Shown piece by piece: positions 20,480 through 28,957 of a DNA stretch of 37,460 nucleotides (positions are counted from its first letter, which is position 1; each line of letters opens with the position of its first letter). The DNA lies in the IMG/VR virus record IMGVR_UViG_3300039106_000411, positions 460-37,919 of that record; one strand, 5' to 3'. The notes below the pieces were generated by a model. It ran no database searches and had not been told where the DNA came from. It saw nothing but the letters and a program-made list of their open reading frames with translations. This stretch comes from a virus. Made by a program: the position numbers and the translations under genes.

Positions 20480-20770
20480 TTAGGGTTCTGTGCAGGGCGG
20501 AATGGATGCAGTTTGCAGTGTGCTGGCAGGAGGTGTGGTATTGCTGATATTCATGTGTCCCTTGATGCGGGAAACATCAATTGCCGTGGACTGTGCTTGA
20601 GTTTTGATTTCGACCAAACTTGCAGCAGTTTCGGTAACCCGCCACTCTAACCTAGCTCCCCACAAAACCCCTCCACCTGCCGTCATCAGAATGGCTAAAG
20701 CCATCTTCCACAGTCTTTCAATCCTCCCTAGGAGGTTGTCGCAGTGGACGAGCATTTCAAGCGGATCCAT
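20480..20770 (-). CDS. Membrane-anchored protein of the lysis region (spanin- or holin-like)
   Basis: The 96-residue protein has a cytoplasmic N-terminal helix (MDPLEMLVHCDNLLGRIERL), one membrane segment around 22-40 (KMALAILMTAGGGVLWGARL) and a polar helical part (WRVTETAASLVEIKTQAQST) before a Pro/Ser/Thr tail. N-in topology with a periplasmic helix resembles inner-membrane spanins (Rz-like), though the helix is short. It lies between tail fibre and endolysin genes. Holin or spanin cannot be separated by sequence alone. Confidence 0.65.
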   Translation of the reverse strand: MDPLEMLVHCDNLLGRIERLWKMALAILMTAGGGVLWGARLEWRVTETAASLVEIKTQAQSTAIDVSRIKGHMNISNTTPPASTLQTASIPPCTEP

Positions 20771-20775
20771 AGGTG

Positions 20776-20931
20776 TTACTCGGTCTTCTCGGATTCAGGC
20801 GCGGGTGGTATGGGTGACGTAGGTGCTGCCAGTGCTGCTTGGAGGGCTGCATCAAGTTGCGCGGTGGTGTAGCCTGCCTGGAACTGAGCTTGCATAGCGG
20901 CTTGAATGGTTTTGACGAGTTCGGGGGTCAT
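20776..20931 (-). CDS. 51-residue Ala/Gln/Pro-rich protein
   Basis: This short gene begins at ATG 20931 by overlap with the previous stop and reads MTPELVKTIQAAMQAQFQAG, then YTTAQLDAALQAALAAP and a Pro/Glu-rich end (PIPPAPESEKTE). A helical, Ala/Gln-rich front with a flexible tail is seen. It is not recognised. Its tight spacing with neighbours on both sides (five bases to the next start) supports translation. Confidence 0.6.
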   Translation of the reverse strand: MTPELVKTIQAAMQAQFQAGYTTAQLDAALQAALAAPTSPIPPAPESEKTE

Positions 20932-21152
20932 ACTGCGGCTTCCAGTTGAGCAATGATTCCGTCGAGGACGGATTGCGGTTGGTTTTTGAGTGCAGCGGCG
21001 AGTTGTGATGCGGTAGATGCGTAGTCGTCATCAGCCCATTTTTGGGCCTGCTCTGTGATGAGCGTGATGGCGAGGTCTTCAGCGGTGCTATTGCTGATGC
21101 GTTTAGCAAAAGCGGCTTCCTGCTTTTCGGTAAGGGAGATGGTGATGGTCAT
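20928..21152 (-). CDS. Small hypothetical protein after the tail fibre gene
   Basis: This 74-residue protein is helical: MTITISLTEKQEAAFAKRIS, then STAEDLAITLITEQAQKWAD and ASQLAAALKNQPQSVLDGII. The front (T-TISLT-EQ---F) is a form seen in small phage proteins that follow fibre genes, but no function is known to me. It starts six bases after the fibre stop. Virion part or chaperone for the fibre are both possible. Confidence 0.72.
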   Translation of the reverse strand: MTITISLTEKQEAAFAKRISNSTAEDLAITLITEQAQKWADDDYASTASQLAAALKNQPQSVLDGIIAQLEAAV

Positions 21153-21158
21153 GTTGGT

Positions 21159-22034
21159 TTAGGCTACAGTTACAATTCCGAGGTTATTCCAAAGTGCCCC
21201 AGTCGTAAGCCCGGCGGACGAGGTGGGCAGAACAGGTATGATTTCACCGAGAGTGTTAATCGTAAGTCGGGTCGTCAAGGTTCCGGCTGTATTGGATGTG
21301 CCCGATGCTGCGTATGTCGCTAGGATTAGCGACCCGCCAACCCCGCCTTCACCCGTCGTCCCACGGCAGTTTCCTCCGCTCACGGTAAGATTTGCGCCAG
21401 CACCGTTTGACGTGATACGGTTGCAGGCTTTGAAGTGCTGGTTTGTGACGCCTGCTGCATCATTGCCAATCCGCAAGACTGCTGCTGCATCTCGGTTGAT
21501 AGTCAGGTCTGGAGTGGTGTTCCCTGGACCGGTAGCGAGTGCCGTCCAGCCGATGTAAGATCCAGCACCAAGCGCCATGTAATTATTTGGCTCAAAGTAG
21601 AAGCCCCCCAATGTCCCCCCCATCCGCATCCTGTTTGCCCCGCCAAAGTCGCCTTGGAAAATGAAGGAGTTGAGTGCCAGTGTGGTTTTCCCACTAGCGT
21701 CAGCCTCCAAGTAAGTTTTTGATACCCCGTTGATTTGACCATCAAAATATCGCCCCTGAAACCCTGTTGACAGGTTTGCGCCATACGCAGTGCCGAGAGT
21801 GCTCCAGCCGGTTGATGTTGTGCCTGTCGGCTCGATCAGATGCTGAGGTTTGGTCGTGGTGGCCGATCCACCAGCGAAGATGGTGCCATTCAGCAGCAAC
21901 GGCGGAGTGGATGCTGCGCCGTTGACAGACTGGATCAACTGCCCTGTGAGTGTGCCGCCAGCGAGAGGTAGCTTGGTGGCATCGGAGCCGCCTCCGCCAG
22001 ATGATCCGAATGCAGAAGTGAATGAGTTGCTCAT
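21159..22034 (-). CDS. Tail fibre or receptor-binding protein
   Basis: This 291-residue protein is rich in Gly, Thr, Ser, Ala and Asn, with few charged residues. LPLAGGTLTGQL near residue 22 is the repeat motif typical of phage tail fibres, and the ending LTTGALWNNLGIVTVA is a usual fibre C-terminus. Short beta-strand repeats with aromatic residues lie in the middle. It is a plausible receptor-binding protein, though short, so another virion protein must anchor it. ATG at 22034 was chosen two bases after the upstream stop. Confidence 0.78.
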   Translation of the reverse strand: MSNSFTSAFGSSGGGGSDATKLPLAGGTLTGQLIQSVNGAASTPPLLLNGTIFAGGSATTTKPQHLIEPTGTTSTGWSTLGTAYGANLSTGFQGRYFDGQINGVSKTYLEADASGKTTLALNSFIFQGDFGGANRMRMGGTLGGFYFEPNNYMALGAGSYIGWTALATGPGNTTPDLTINRDAAAVLRIGNDAAGVTNQHFKACNRITSNGAGANLTVSGGNCRGTTGEGGVGGSLILATYAASGTSNTAGTLTTRLTINTLGEIIPVLPTSSAGLTTGALWNNLGIVTVA

Positions 22035-22035
22035 A

Positions 22036-22296
22036 TTAGTTGTCAATCACAATGGACACGCCCGTGGTTCCTGTTGCCGATTTGATGCTGATTTCTTTAG
22101 CGTTAGCCACGACGCTAACACCAACGGAGCCGCTCACTGGAATCGTGATTTCCTTGTTTGCGCCAGAGTCGCCTGCCATCTCAATAAGGAGCGTGCCAGA
22201 TGTGCCGTTGAGGATCGAAACGCGAACTGCGGGAATGTCCGCCAAAGCGACATACGAAGCGGTTGCTGTTACAGAGCGGAATTGTGAAGCGGCCAT
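22036..22296 (-). CDS. Small beta-rich structural protein
   Basis: This 86-residue protein is beta-rich, with MAASQFRSVTATASYVALAD, VRVSILNGTSGTLLIEMAGD and an end of repeated Val/Ile-Ser strands (VGVSVVANAKEISIKSATGT). The make-up suggests a small virion or fibre-associated domain. The pattern of Val/Ile strands around a GTSGTLLIE turn is common in phage baseplate and fibre proteins. It precedes the fibre gene with almost no space. Confidence 0.72.
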   Translation of the reverse strand: MAASQFRSVTATASYVALADIPAVRVSILNGTSGTLLIEMAGDSGANKEITIPVSGSVGVSVVANAKEISIKSATGTTGVSIVIDN

Positions 22297-22381
22297 AAGT
22301 GCTACATGGTGGTCTTAATTATCAGATTTGCAACTCATTATTAAGAAGGCTGAATTTCTTTGCTGTAGATAGGGCGATTAC

Positions 22382-25300
22382 TCACTCTTCACCAAATGCA
22401 TTTTCTAACACCTGCGCAAAGTCGTAACCAGCGTGTGAAAGCGTGGCTATTCCTCCCGCCGTGTCGTTGAAGTAGCCGAGAACTGACAAAACAGTATCGA
22501 CGTCTTTCATGTCGGCCTTGCCATCAAATACATCCTTGATGGACTGCTTAGCGTATTGAGCGCCAGACAGTGAACCGCCCTCGCCTGCGATCATGCCAGC
22601 GCCAGGGATTGCGGAAGTAATCGGCGATAGTGCCGCCATCGTGAGCCGTTCAGGACTCCACTTCTTCTCGTCATCATCGCCCTTAGCTTCGCGCCAGAGA
22701 TTTTTGAGAAGCTGCGACATTAGCCCGCCGACGACAAATACAAGAAAAGCAGTTTTAGCCGTGCCCGCTGGATCATTCTTGGCATTGTAAGCAGACCATG
22801 CGAAAAGCGCCACTTTCTGCCGCGCCTCCGAAGCGTAGGCCCACGACATTTTAGCCAGAGGATTCGTGTTCGTAACTTCGATAATGGACCTTGCACCAGT
22901 GCGGACGGGTTGCGCCACTTGCTCAGTAGCGTTGACGGCTTCAGCGTGTGCGTAGGATTCCAGCGCCTCGCCTTCCATTCCCATCTTTGCGCCCATCGCG
23001 CGGTGGTAATCGAGGAGAATTGCATACGTTCCGGCTGTGAATAACCCATCAGCTCCAGAGAGCAGTTGCCCAAGATGGCGGGTGACGCGCTGGATTTGAT
23101 TCGGCCTCGTAGCCTCGCCGATGTTCTGCATGGCTTGCCGGATCAACGGAGGCGCAGACTTGATGCGCCGTTGAATGAACTCGGAATTGATTGCATCGCT
23201 CCATTGCAGATTCCCAGACATGAGCAGGGCGAACCGTTTGAGATACGAGCCGACTGGCATCCTTACCGATGCCGCCGCGAGCTGCGTTGATTGCACTAGA
23301 AGCGTCGAGAAACGACCAAGAAGACCAACGGTAGCCACACGGCCCGAAAGCCTGCCCAAGCCATCGGAAACGGCCAATCCTGCGGCAGCGTCACGGGTTC
23401 CGCCTTGCGCGAACACGTCCACCCATTTTTTGAGGACGGTTGCGCCCTCGTCACCGACAGCCGCCTTGATTGAGTTGCCGACATCTCGATTGCCAAGAAC
23501 GGATTGCATCTCAACAGCCAAATCGTAATACGCCTTCCAATGCTCCATCTGCTTCGTGTGAGCGATGAATGTCGAGAGAGCATCGCGAAACTCAGGCTCA
23601 GCCAATGCCGAGCGATTACGAGAACGCAGGGAGCCTGGGGTTAAAATAGAGCCAGCGATTGCAGCACCAGAAACAGGGTCGACCATCTCGCCCGCCTTTG
23701 CCTGCTGAGGCGTTACGGTGATAGGCGCGTATTTGTCATGGCGCGGCAGATTGACGCCGTGACGCTCACGATAAACCGCATTCAATGGAACCCACTCTTC
23801 ACCGTAAAGTTGCTCGATGAACTTCTTTACTTCGACGGCCTCGGGCGAAAGCTTGCTAGTCAGCTCGTCAATCCATGCTTGATCGTAGCTCCACTTGCCT
23901 TCAACGGGCGCGCCGTTCTCATCTCGCGGCCCTTCCATGTGGCGCTTGCCGTCTTCCTGCTGCCACATAAGCAGCGCCTGAATGCCCTGAAGCTGTGAAA
24001 TATTACGCTCATTCATGCCGCCTGCGCCGATTGTCAGCGTAGGCTGCGCAAGATCAAAGCGCAGTCTTTCGCCCTTTAAAACACCGCCTGCGAGAGTTGT
24101 GAAAAACTCATCGATGCGCTCGCTAAATTCCTGAATGGCATCCTCGTATTGATTCGATGCGTTGCGCTCATTGTCGATAAACTGCCGCGCTGCTTTCTCG
24201 CCGAAAACGGCTTTCATAACTTCACCAAACGAAGAAAGGTTTAGAACCCACCGCGCTGCTTTGCCTAGAACCTTTGCAGACTCCAGTTTCATCTTGTCGC
24301 GCTCGCTCGCTACGCCTTTCTTTCCGGTGGCGGACTTGAGCATTTTACGCATTTCCTCGCGCTGCTCACGTTTAAGCAGCTGCTTCAATTTCCACTTTGC
24401 CCAGCCTTCTGAGAGAACGTCATTCAGCGCCAGGAAAGCAGATTCACGACGGGCAGAGTCGGCATTCTTCCAATCGCCTAGAAGCTGAACAAGCTCGCGC
24501 ATTGTTTCGAGTTTCGCCTCTTCCTCGGCGCTGATATTGTCGGCATCAAGAAGCACGTTGATTGCAGCAATCTCGGCGTTGGTTTGATCCGCTGAAAGTT
24601 CCATTGCCCTCTCTGCCTTGTCCGCGATTTCCTGCGCGTCTGGATCAAGCTTGCCTTTCGGCTTCTCGCCCGCCTTGCGCGCTGGACGATACTTGTCAAA
24701 AAGCTTATCGGTAGCCTCGCCGTATTGATCTTTGAGATGCTTTTCAAGCAGCACCTGCCCACGTTCAAGCTGCTTCTGCAACACCTTCAGCCGTGCCGAC
24801 TCTGAAGCCTTACGAGCCAGCGCCACGAATCCGCCGATTTTGCCACGAATCTCTTGCGGGAACATTGCGACGATAGCCTCTAGCGTGATGAGGTCACGCA
24901 CCAGCGATTCACGCGGTGACCAGTCCTCTTTCTGCATTGCGTCAGTTTCGGTGCGCCATGCCTGCGCCTCCTTGCGAGCCTGCTCAAACGCTGCTCTTTC
25001 AACAGCCTTGACCGCATCTTCAGCCTTAGCGTAGCCAGCCTTCGCCGCGCGATGGGATTTAATGGACGACTCCAAAGCAGCCCACATCTCAGAAGCGTAA
25101 TCAAAGCCGAGATTATTCGCCATCACGTCTGGCATGATGCCGCCCACTGCGGGAATTGTTGCCTTGTTGATTTTAACCTTTACCTCACCCGACTTAATTG
25201 CAGCCTTGATTTCAGCGGGAACTTTGGCGGACGGGAAGCTTTCGCTTGATCCGTCCTTGCGCGTGATAACAACGGTCTTGATTGTCCTGCCGTTGGAATA

Positions 25301-28300
25301 CCACTGCGGAGGAATCCAGTTTAGATCGTCATATTGATCTTTGATGTTTCGACCTTCACGCGCAGCCGTAGCTTTTGACATTAAGCGCCCGTTGTTGTTC
25401 AGCATCTTCTTAACAAGCGGATCATCTTCGAGCGTGCCCACACCTTCACTCCACGCCATCAGCGTCTCCGGCGTCAAATTGTCCATGCCTTCATTCACAA
25501 GCTCAACCTCACGTTGCGCCTGCCTCATCGCCTGCTCCTTGTCCAAGCTCTTGACCGTGCGTTTCTCGCTAATCGGCCTGACTTTATTGCCCTGCGGCGT
25601 CCATCGCTCCTGACTCCACTTGTCTGCAAGTTTAGCAAATTGGCGGATGACTTTGGACTTCACCTCAAGCGCGCCCGATGGATTTTCCTTGAACTGGCGC
25701 TCTACTTGGTCGCTCAGTTCGTTGAGATTGCGGATGGGTGAGATGGAGAAGGTGATGCCGGTATTAGCAGCGTCTAAATCATCGCCAAAATAACCGAATT
25801 CCATCAAATCATCCATCGCCCATCGCACATCAGATGCCTTTACTTTGGCGCTCCAAATCTTGAAGTCTTGCCCATCGCCCGGGCCTTGTGCGTGCGTAGT
25901 GGCGTAACTCTTTGAAAGAGTTATCCAGTCGCCTGAATTAATGGCAGACTTTGGTGAAGCTCGATAAATCGTCAGCATTGCATCCGGCTTGCCGCGAACG
26001 GATTTTAGTTGGCGCACGGTTTCAGCAATCTCTGTTTTTGAGTATCCAGAATACCACTCTGGATGATCGTAAACATCAGCAGGAGAAATGCCGCCCTCCG
26101 CCAAATCAAAGGCACGCGGCCCGTCTGCGTTTGGGCGATGATTCATCCAGTATTCTTGGGAGACGCTGAACGCCATGTTCCCAGCATCAATCACCGCCTG
26201 CGTTTCCGCATCAACGCCGAGCATAGCCTTTCCTTCCTCGACCGCTTGCGACTCCATTTGCTTTACCTCGTCAATGCCGAGGACTTTGTTGATAAACGTA
26301 TCGTATTCCTCGCCGATCTTGCCATCGTCGCGGGCTTTGGTGATAGCGTCCACTGTGCCAAACACGCCTTTTAGGTAGGCAGTGAACGCTTTAATTGCAG
26401 CCAGAATGCTCTTCAGTGCGCTGACTTCCTCTTGGGTATTAGCACCCATGACAGACGCTTCAATAGCGCGTGAGATTGAGCCAGGCTTCATGCCTGTAGC
26501 ACGGCCTTGGCGATCACGTCCTAGCACGTCACGAATGACCATTTCAGACACGGTTTCGCGCAGCATGGTTTCATTGCCTTGATCGTTTGCTAGCGTGCGT
26601 AGATTGGCGATGAATTGAGCCTCTTCGGCGTTCAATGCTGTTACACCTTCAAAGGCAGGTAGAAGTGCGCGCATTGCTGTGCGTGTCTCTTGCTCTGAGA
26701 ACGTGCCGTTTGTCATGCCTAAGCGCCAAGTCGATTCAAAGTTTTCGTGCAGGAATGTGATCACCTGCGGCTGACCTTCATCCTGCGACTTGTAGAGGTT
26801 CATCCTGCGGACGATCTCCTTTGCACCATCAGCCACGCGCATCGGGAAGACCTCATTGGAGCCGTTGATGTGAGCAAAGATGCCTTGTGTGCCTGTCTTG
26901 ATGCCGGCGACCTCAGCCTCTGCGCGGACTGTTTCTAAAGCCTGAGGGCCAAGCTGACGTTGGGAGAGGATGGCGCCGCCGGCATCGCGACGAGTTGCCA
27001 CAACTCCAACCGCTTCAACATTAGATGCCTGAACAGTCTCACCTGTAAACACGGTTTCAGCCTGCCGCCCTGCCGCGTAGTAGTCGTCAATGACCGTAAC
27101 GAGTGAATCGGCTTCTTGCTGGCTTGCGACCTGTCGAAGGTCAACTGCGATACGCCTAGCAGCTTCGGCGGAGTCCACAGTTAGAACCGTTCCGCTGCCA
27201 GTCTGGACTTGCCAGCCAGACGGTGATCGAGTCACGTTCACGGTGTAATCGGGTGAAGTCGTGTCTTGGAGTGAAGCGATGGCAGATTGTTCTTTCTGTA
27301 GTCCTTTGAGCCTTTCAGCCGCTTGGATGCGTTGATCTGCCGTCGCTTTAACCTGCGACACGTCAGCGCCTTTAGAATTGATCTTCTGCCAATCAATCCG
27401 CATGGCATCCTCTGCCTCGCTCCATTTGCCAGCATTGGCTAGCTTGCTGATCTTCGCGGCAGATTCAGGCGAAAACTCCGCAGCAATGAGCATATCAGGA
27501 GATCGAGCAAGTTCACGACCTGCGCGGAAATCTGACAACTGACCAGTCCCAGCGCCAACAATCGCAAGCGGAAGGATGGTTGAAATCAATTCTGGCATAT
27601 TCTGCGCGAACTCACCAAGAAAACCTTCCCAGTCGGAGCCTGGAATGTCGCTGTTTAATGCCATCGCAATGTCTTGAACTGCCAGCGGTGTCACGCCCTG
27701 CGCAAACTCTTCGCCGACTTCCGTGGCCGTGCCGATTGCTGCCCGTGTCGCAAACATTCCAGCCGCGCCCGTAGCCGTAAAGATGGGCTGAGTGAATGCG
27801 CGCTTGAGATTCGGAAGCCTACCGAAAAGAAAGCGGTCAGATGCAATCTCAGTCACAGCCTGAAACGGTGCCGAGATGGTGGCAATAGCGTTCGCGGCAT
27901 CGCGTGACATCGTTGGATTATTTCGGCGAACCTCGTTATACGTCGAGCGCTGGAAGCTGCCAAGCGTAACAGCCGCGCCCACATAGGGAATGAATGAGCC
28001 TAGCGTCATTGGAATGTTTTCCGCCGCGCCAGCGATATTCATTCCCGCAAACTTTACAGCGTTTAACGGTGCTAGCTTGCCCGTTGCAATGTCGCGCATG
28101 TCGTCGCGGAGGTCGAGAAAGTCAGCCACGGATGAAGAAGCCGAAAGGACTTCACCGCTTTGGGCAGGCGTGAGCAACGGGTTATCCCTTGCTGATGCCT
28201 CAATGTCAGCCATTGACGATCCGAGCAACGATGTTGATGCCGTGTCAATGTAGCGCTCCATGCCACGCAGAAACGCCAGTTTGATTCTCTCGCCATCTTC

Positions 28301-28957
28301 CGACTTTGATTCGCCGGGAGTCTGGAGCGAAAGTGCTTCAATGACATATGGGCGATCTTCCTTTGGCACCTTGACCAGCTCGCTAGCCATCGCGCCCCAA
28401 TCCATGCCATCTGGCGCAGTGTCGATATTGCGCGCCATGTCCGCCACCGTTTTGATCGTGCTGCGATATGGCGCAACCTTCGCCGCCATTTCATCATGAG
28501 CAGCACGAGCAAGGCCGAGATAGTTGGTCATTCTGCCTGGAAGCATAGAGCCTGCATTTGCCGTTTCCACTTCGCGAAACTTACCGAGCCACGATTCACC
28601 GCGAGCGGCAGCGATTCGAGAGGCGCTTGCAATCTTATCTTGCGCCTGATAATCGGCGGCGATCATGCCGAACATATCGCCATCTGAGACATTTGATGCG
28701 GCTTGATTCTTGAAGTAGCCGCGTGCAATACCATCTTTGATGCCTTGCCATTCTGGAGATGCAGGATTGACACGACGATTCAGCGCAACGCCAGCCCATC
28801 CGGCAACGGCGGAAGATGTGAGAAACGACTCCTTGTCTTCCACGACTCCGCCAAATGCGGAATCATCCATAAGAGCTTTAGCGCCTCCGAATTCTTGATC
28901 CAAGAATGCAGAGCGTAAACGGCGCGAGCGCTCTTCGGTGATTTGTTCAGGCGTCAT
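22382..28957 (-). CDS. Giant internal virion protein of polyvalent type
   Basis: At 2191 residues this is the largest product. By position and size it is the counterpart of the large internal virion protein (gp16-like) that is ejected into the host cell. The N-terminal part has hydrophobic patches (about 310-450). Near 930-1065 a segment with YDHPEWYSGYSKTEIAETVR, LTIYRASPKSAINSGDWITL, SKSYATTHA and DDLMEFGYF has the layout of an ADP-ribosyltransferase-like domain (Arg in YRA, Ser-rich strand, Glu in EFGYF), as in polyvalent proteins of phages. Charged coiled-coil stretches follow (about 1240-1560). The C-terminal region (about 1850-2190) resembles LPD38-type segments, with FLVFVVGGLMSQLL near 2070. 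The 28957 start overlaps the gene before it by ATGA. Confidence 0.85.
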   Translation of the reverse strand: MTPEQITEERSRRLRSAFLDQEFGGAKALMDDSAFGGVVEDKESFLTSSAVAGWAGVALNRRVNPASPEWQGIKDGIARGYFKNQAASNVSDGDMFGMIAADYQAQDKIASASRIAAARGESWLGKFREVETANAGSMLPGRMTNYLGLARAAHDEMAAKVAPYRSTIKTVADMARNIDTAPDGMDWGAMASELVKVPKEDRPYVIEALSLQTPGESKSEDGERIKLAFLRGMERYIDTASTSLLGSSMADIEASARDNPLLTPAQSGEVLSASSSVADFLDLRDDMRDIATGKLAPLNAVKFAGMNIAGAAENIPMTLGSFIPYVGAAVTLGSFQRSTYNEVRRNNPTMSRDAANAIATISAPFQAVTEIASDRFLFGRLPNLKRAFTQPIFTATGAAGMFATRAAIGTATEVGEEFAQGVTPLAVQDIAMALNSDIPGSDWEGFLGEFAQNMPELISTILPLAIVGAGTGQLSDFRAGRELARSPDMLIAAEFSPESAAKISKLANAGKWSEAEDAMRIDWQKINSKGADVSQVKATADQRIQAAERLKGLQKEQSAIASLQDTTSPDYTVNVTRSPSGWQVQTGSGTVLTVDSAEAARRIAVDLRQVASQQEADSLVTVIDDYYAAGRQAETVFTGETVQASNVEAVGVVATRRDAGGAILSQRQLGPQALETVRAEAEVAGIKTGTQGIFAHINGSNEVFPMRVADGAKEIVRRMNLYKSQDEGQPQVITFLHENFESTWRLGMTNGTFSEQETRTAMRALLPAFEGVTALNAEEAQFIANLRTLANDQGNETMLRETVSEMVIRDVLGRDRQGRATGMKPGSISRAIEASVMGANTQEEVSALKSILAAIKAFTAYLKGVFGTVDAITKARDDGKIGEEYDTFINKVLGIDEVKQMESQAVEEGKAMLGVDAETQAVIDAGNMAFSVSQEYWMNHRPNADGPRAFDLAEGGISPADVYDHPEWYSGYSKTEIAETVRQLKSVRGKPDAMLTIYRASPKSAINSGDWITLSKSYATTHAQGPGDGQDFKIWSAKVKASDVRWAMDDLMEFGYFGDDLDAANTGITFSISPIRNLNELSDQVERQFKENPSGALEVKSKVIRQFAKLADKWSQERWTPQGNKVRPISEKRTVKSLDKEQAMRQAQREVELVNEGMDNLTPETLMAWSEGVGTLEDDPLVKKMLNNNGRLMSKATAAREGRNIKDQYDDLNWIPPQWYSNGRTIKTVVITRKDGSSESFPSAKVPAEIKAAIKSGEVKVKINKATIPAVGGIMPDVMANNLGFDYASEMWAALESSIKSHRAAKAGYAKAEDAVKAVERAAFEQARKEAQAWRTETDAMQKEDWSPRESLVRDLITLEAIVAMFPQEIRGKIGGFVALARKASESARLKVLQKQLERGQVLLEKHLKDQYGEATDKLFDKYRPARKAGEKPKGKLDPDAQEIADKAERAMELSADQTNAEIAAINVLLDADNISAEEEAKLETMRELVQLLGDWKNADSARRESAFLALNDVLSEGWAKWKLKQLLKREQREEMRKMLKSATGKKGVASERDKMKLESAKVLGKAARWVLNLSSFGEVMKAVFGEKAARQFIDNERNASNQYEDAIQEFSERIDEFFTTLAGGVLKGERLRFDLAQPTLTIGAGGMNERNISQLQGIQALLMWQQEDGKRHMEGPRDENGAPVEGKWSYDQAWIDELTSKLSPEAVEVKKFIEQLYGEEWVPLNAVYRERHGVNLPRHDKYAPITVTPQQAKAGEMVDPVSGAAIAGSILTPGSLRSRNRSALAEPEFRDALSTFIAHTKQMEHWKAYYDLAVEMQSVLGNRDVGNSIKAAVGDEGATVLKKWVDVFAQGGTRDAAAGLAVSDGLGRLSGRVATVGLLGRFSTLLVQSTQLAAASVRMPVGSYLKRFALLMSGNLQWSDAINSEFIQRRIKSAPPLIRQAMQNIGEATRPNQIQRVTRHLGQLLSGADGLFTAGTYAILLDYHRAMGAKMGMEGEALESYAHAEAVNATEQVAQPVRTGARSIIEVTNTNPLAKMSWAYASEARQKVALFAWSAYNAKNDPAGTAKTAFLVFVVGGLMSQLLKNLWREAKGDDDEKKWSPERLTMAALSPITSAIPGAGMIAGEGGSLSGAQYAKQSIKDVFDGKADMKDVDTVLSVLGYFNDTAGGIATLSHAGYDFAQVLENAFGEE

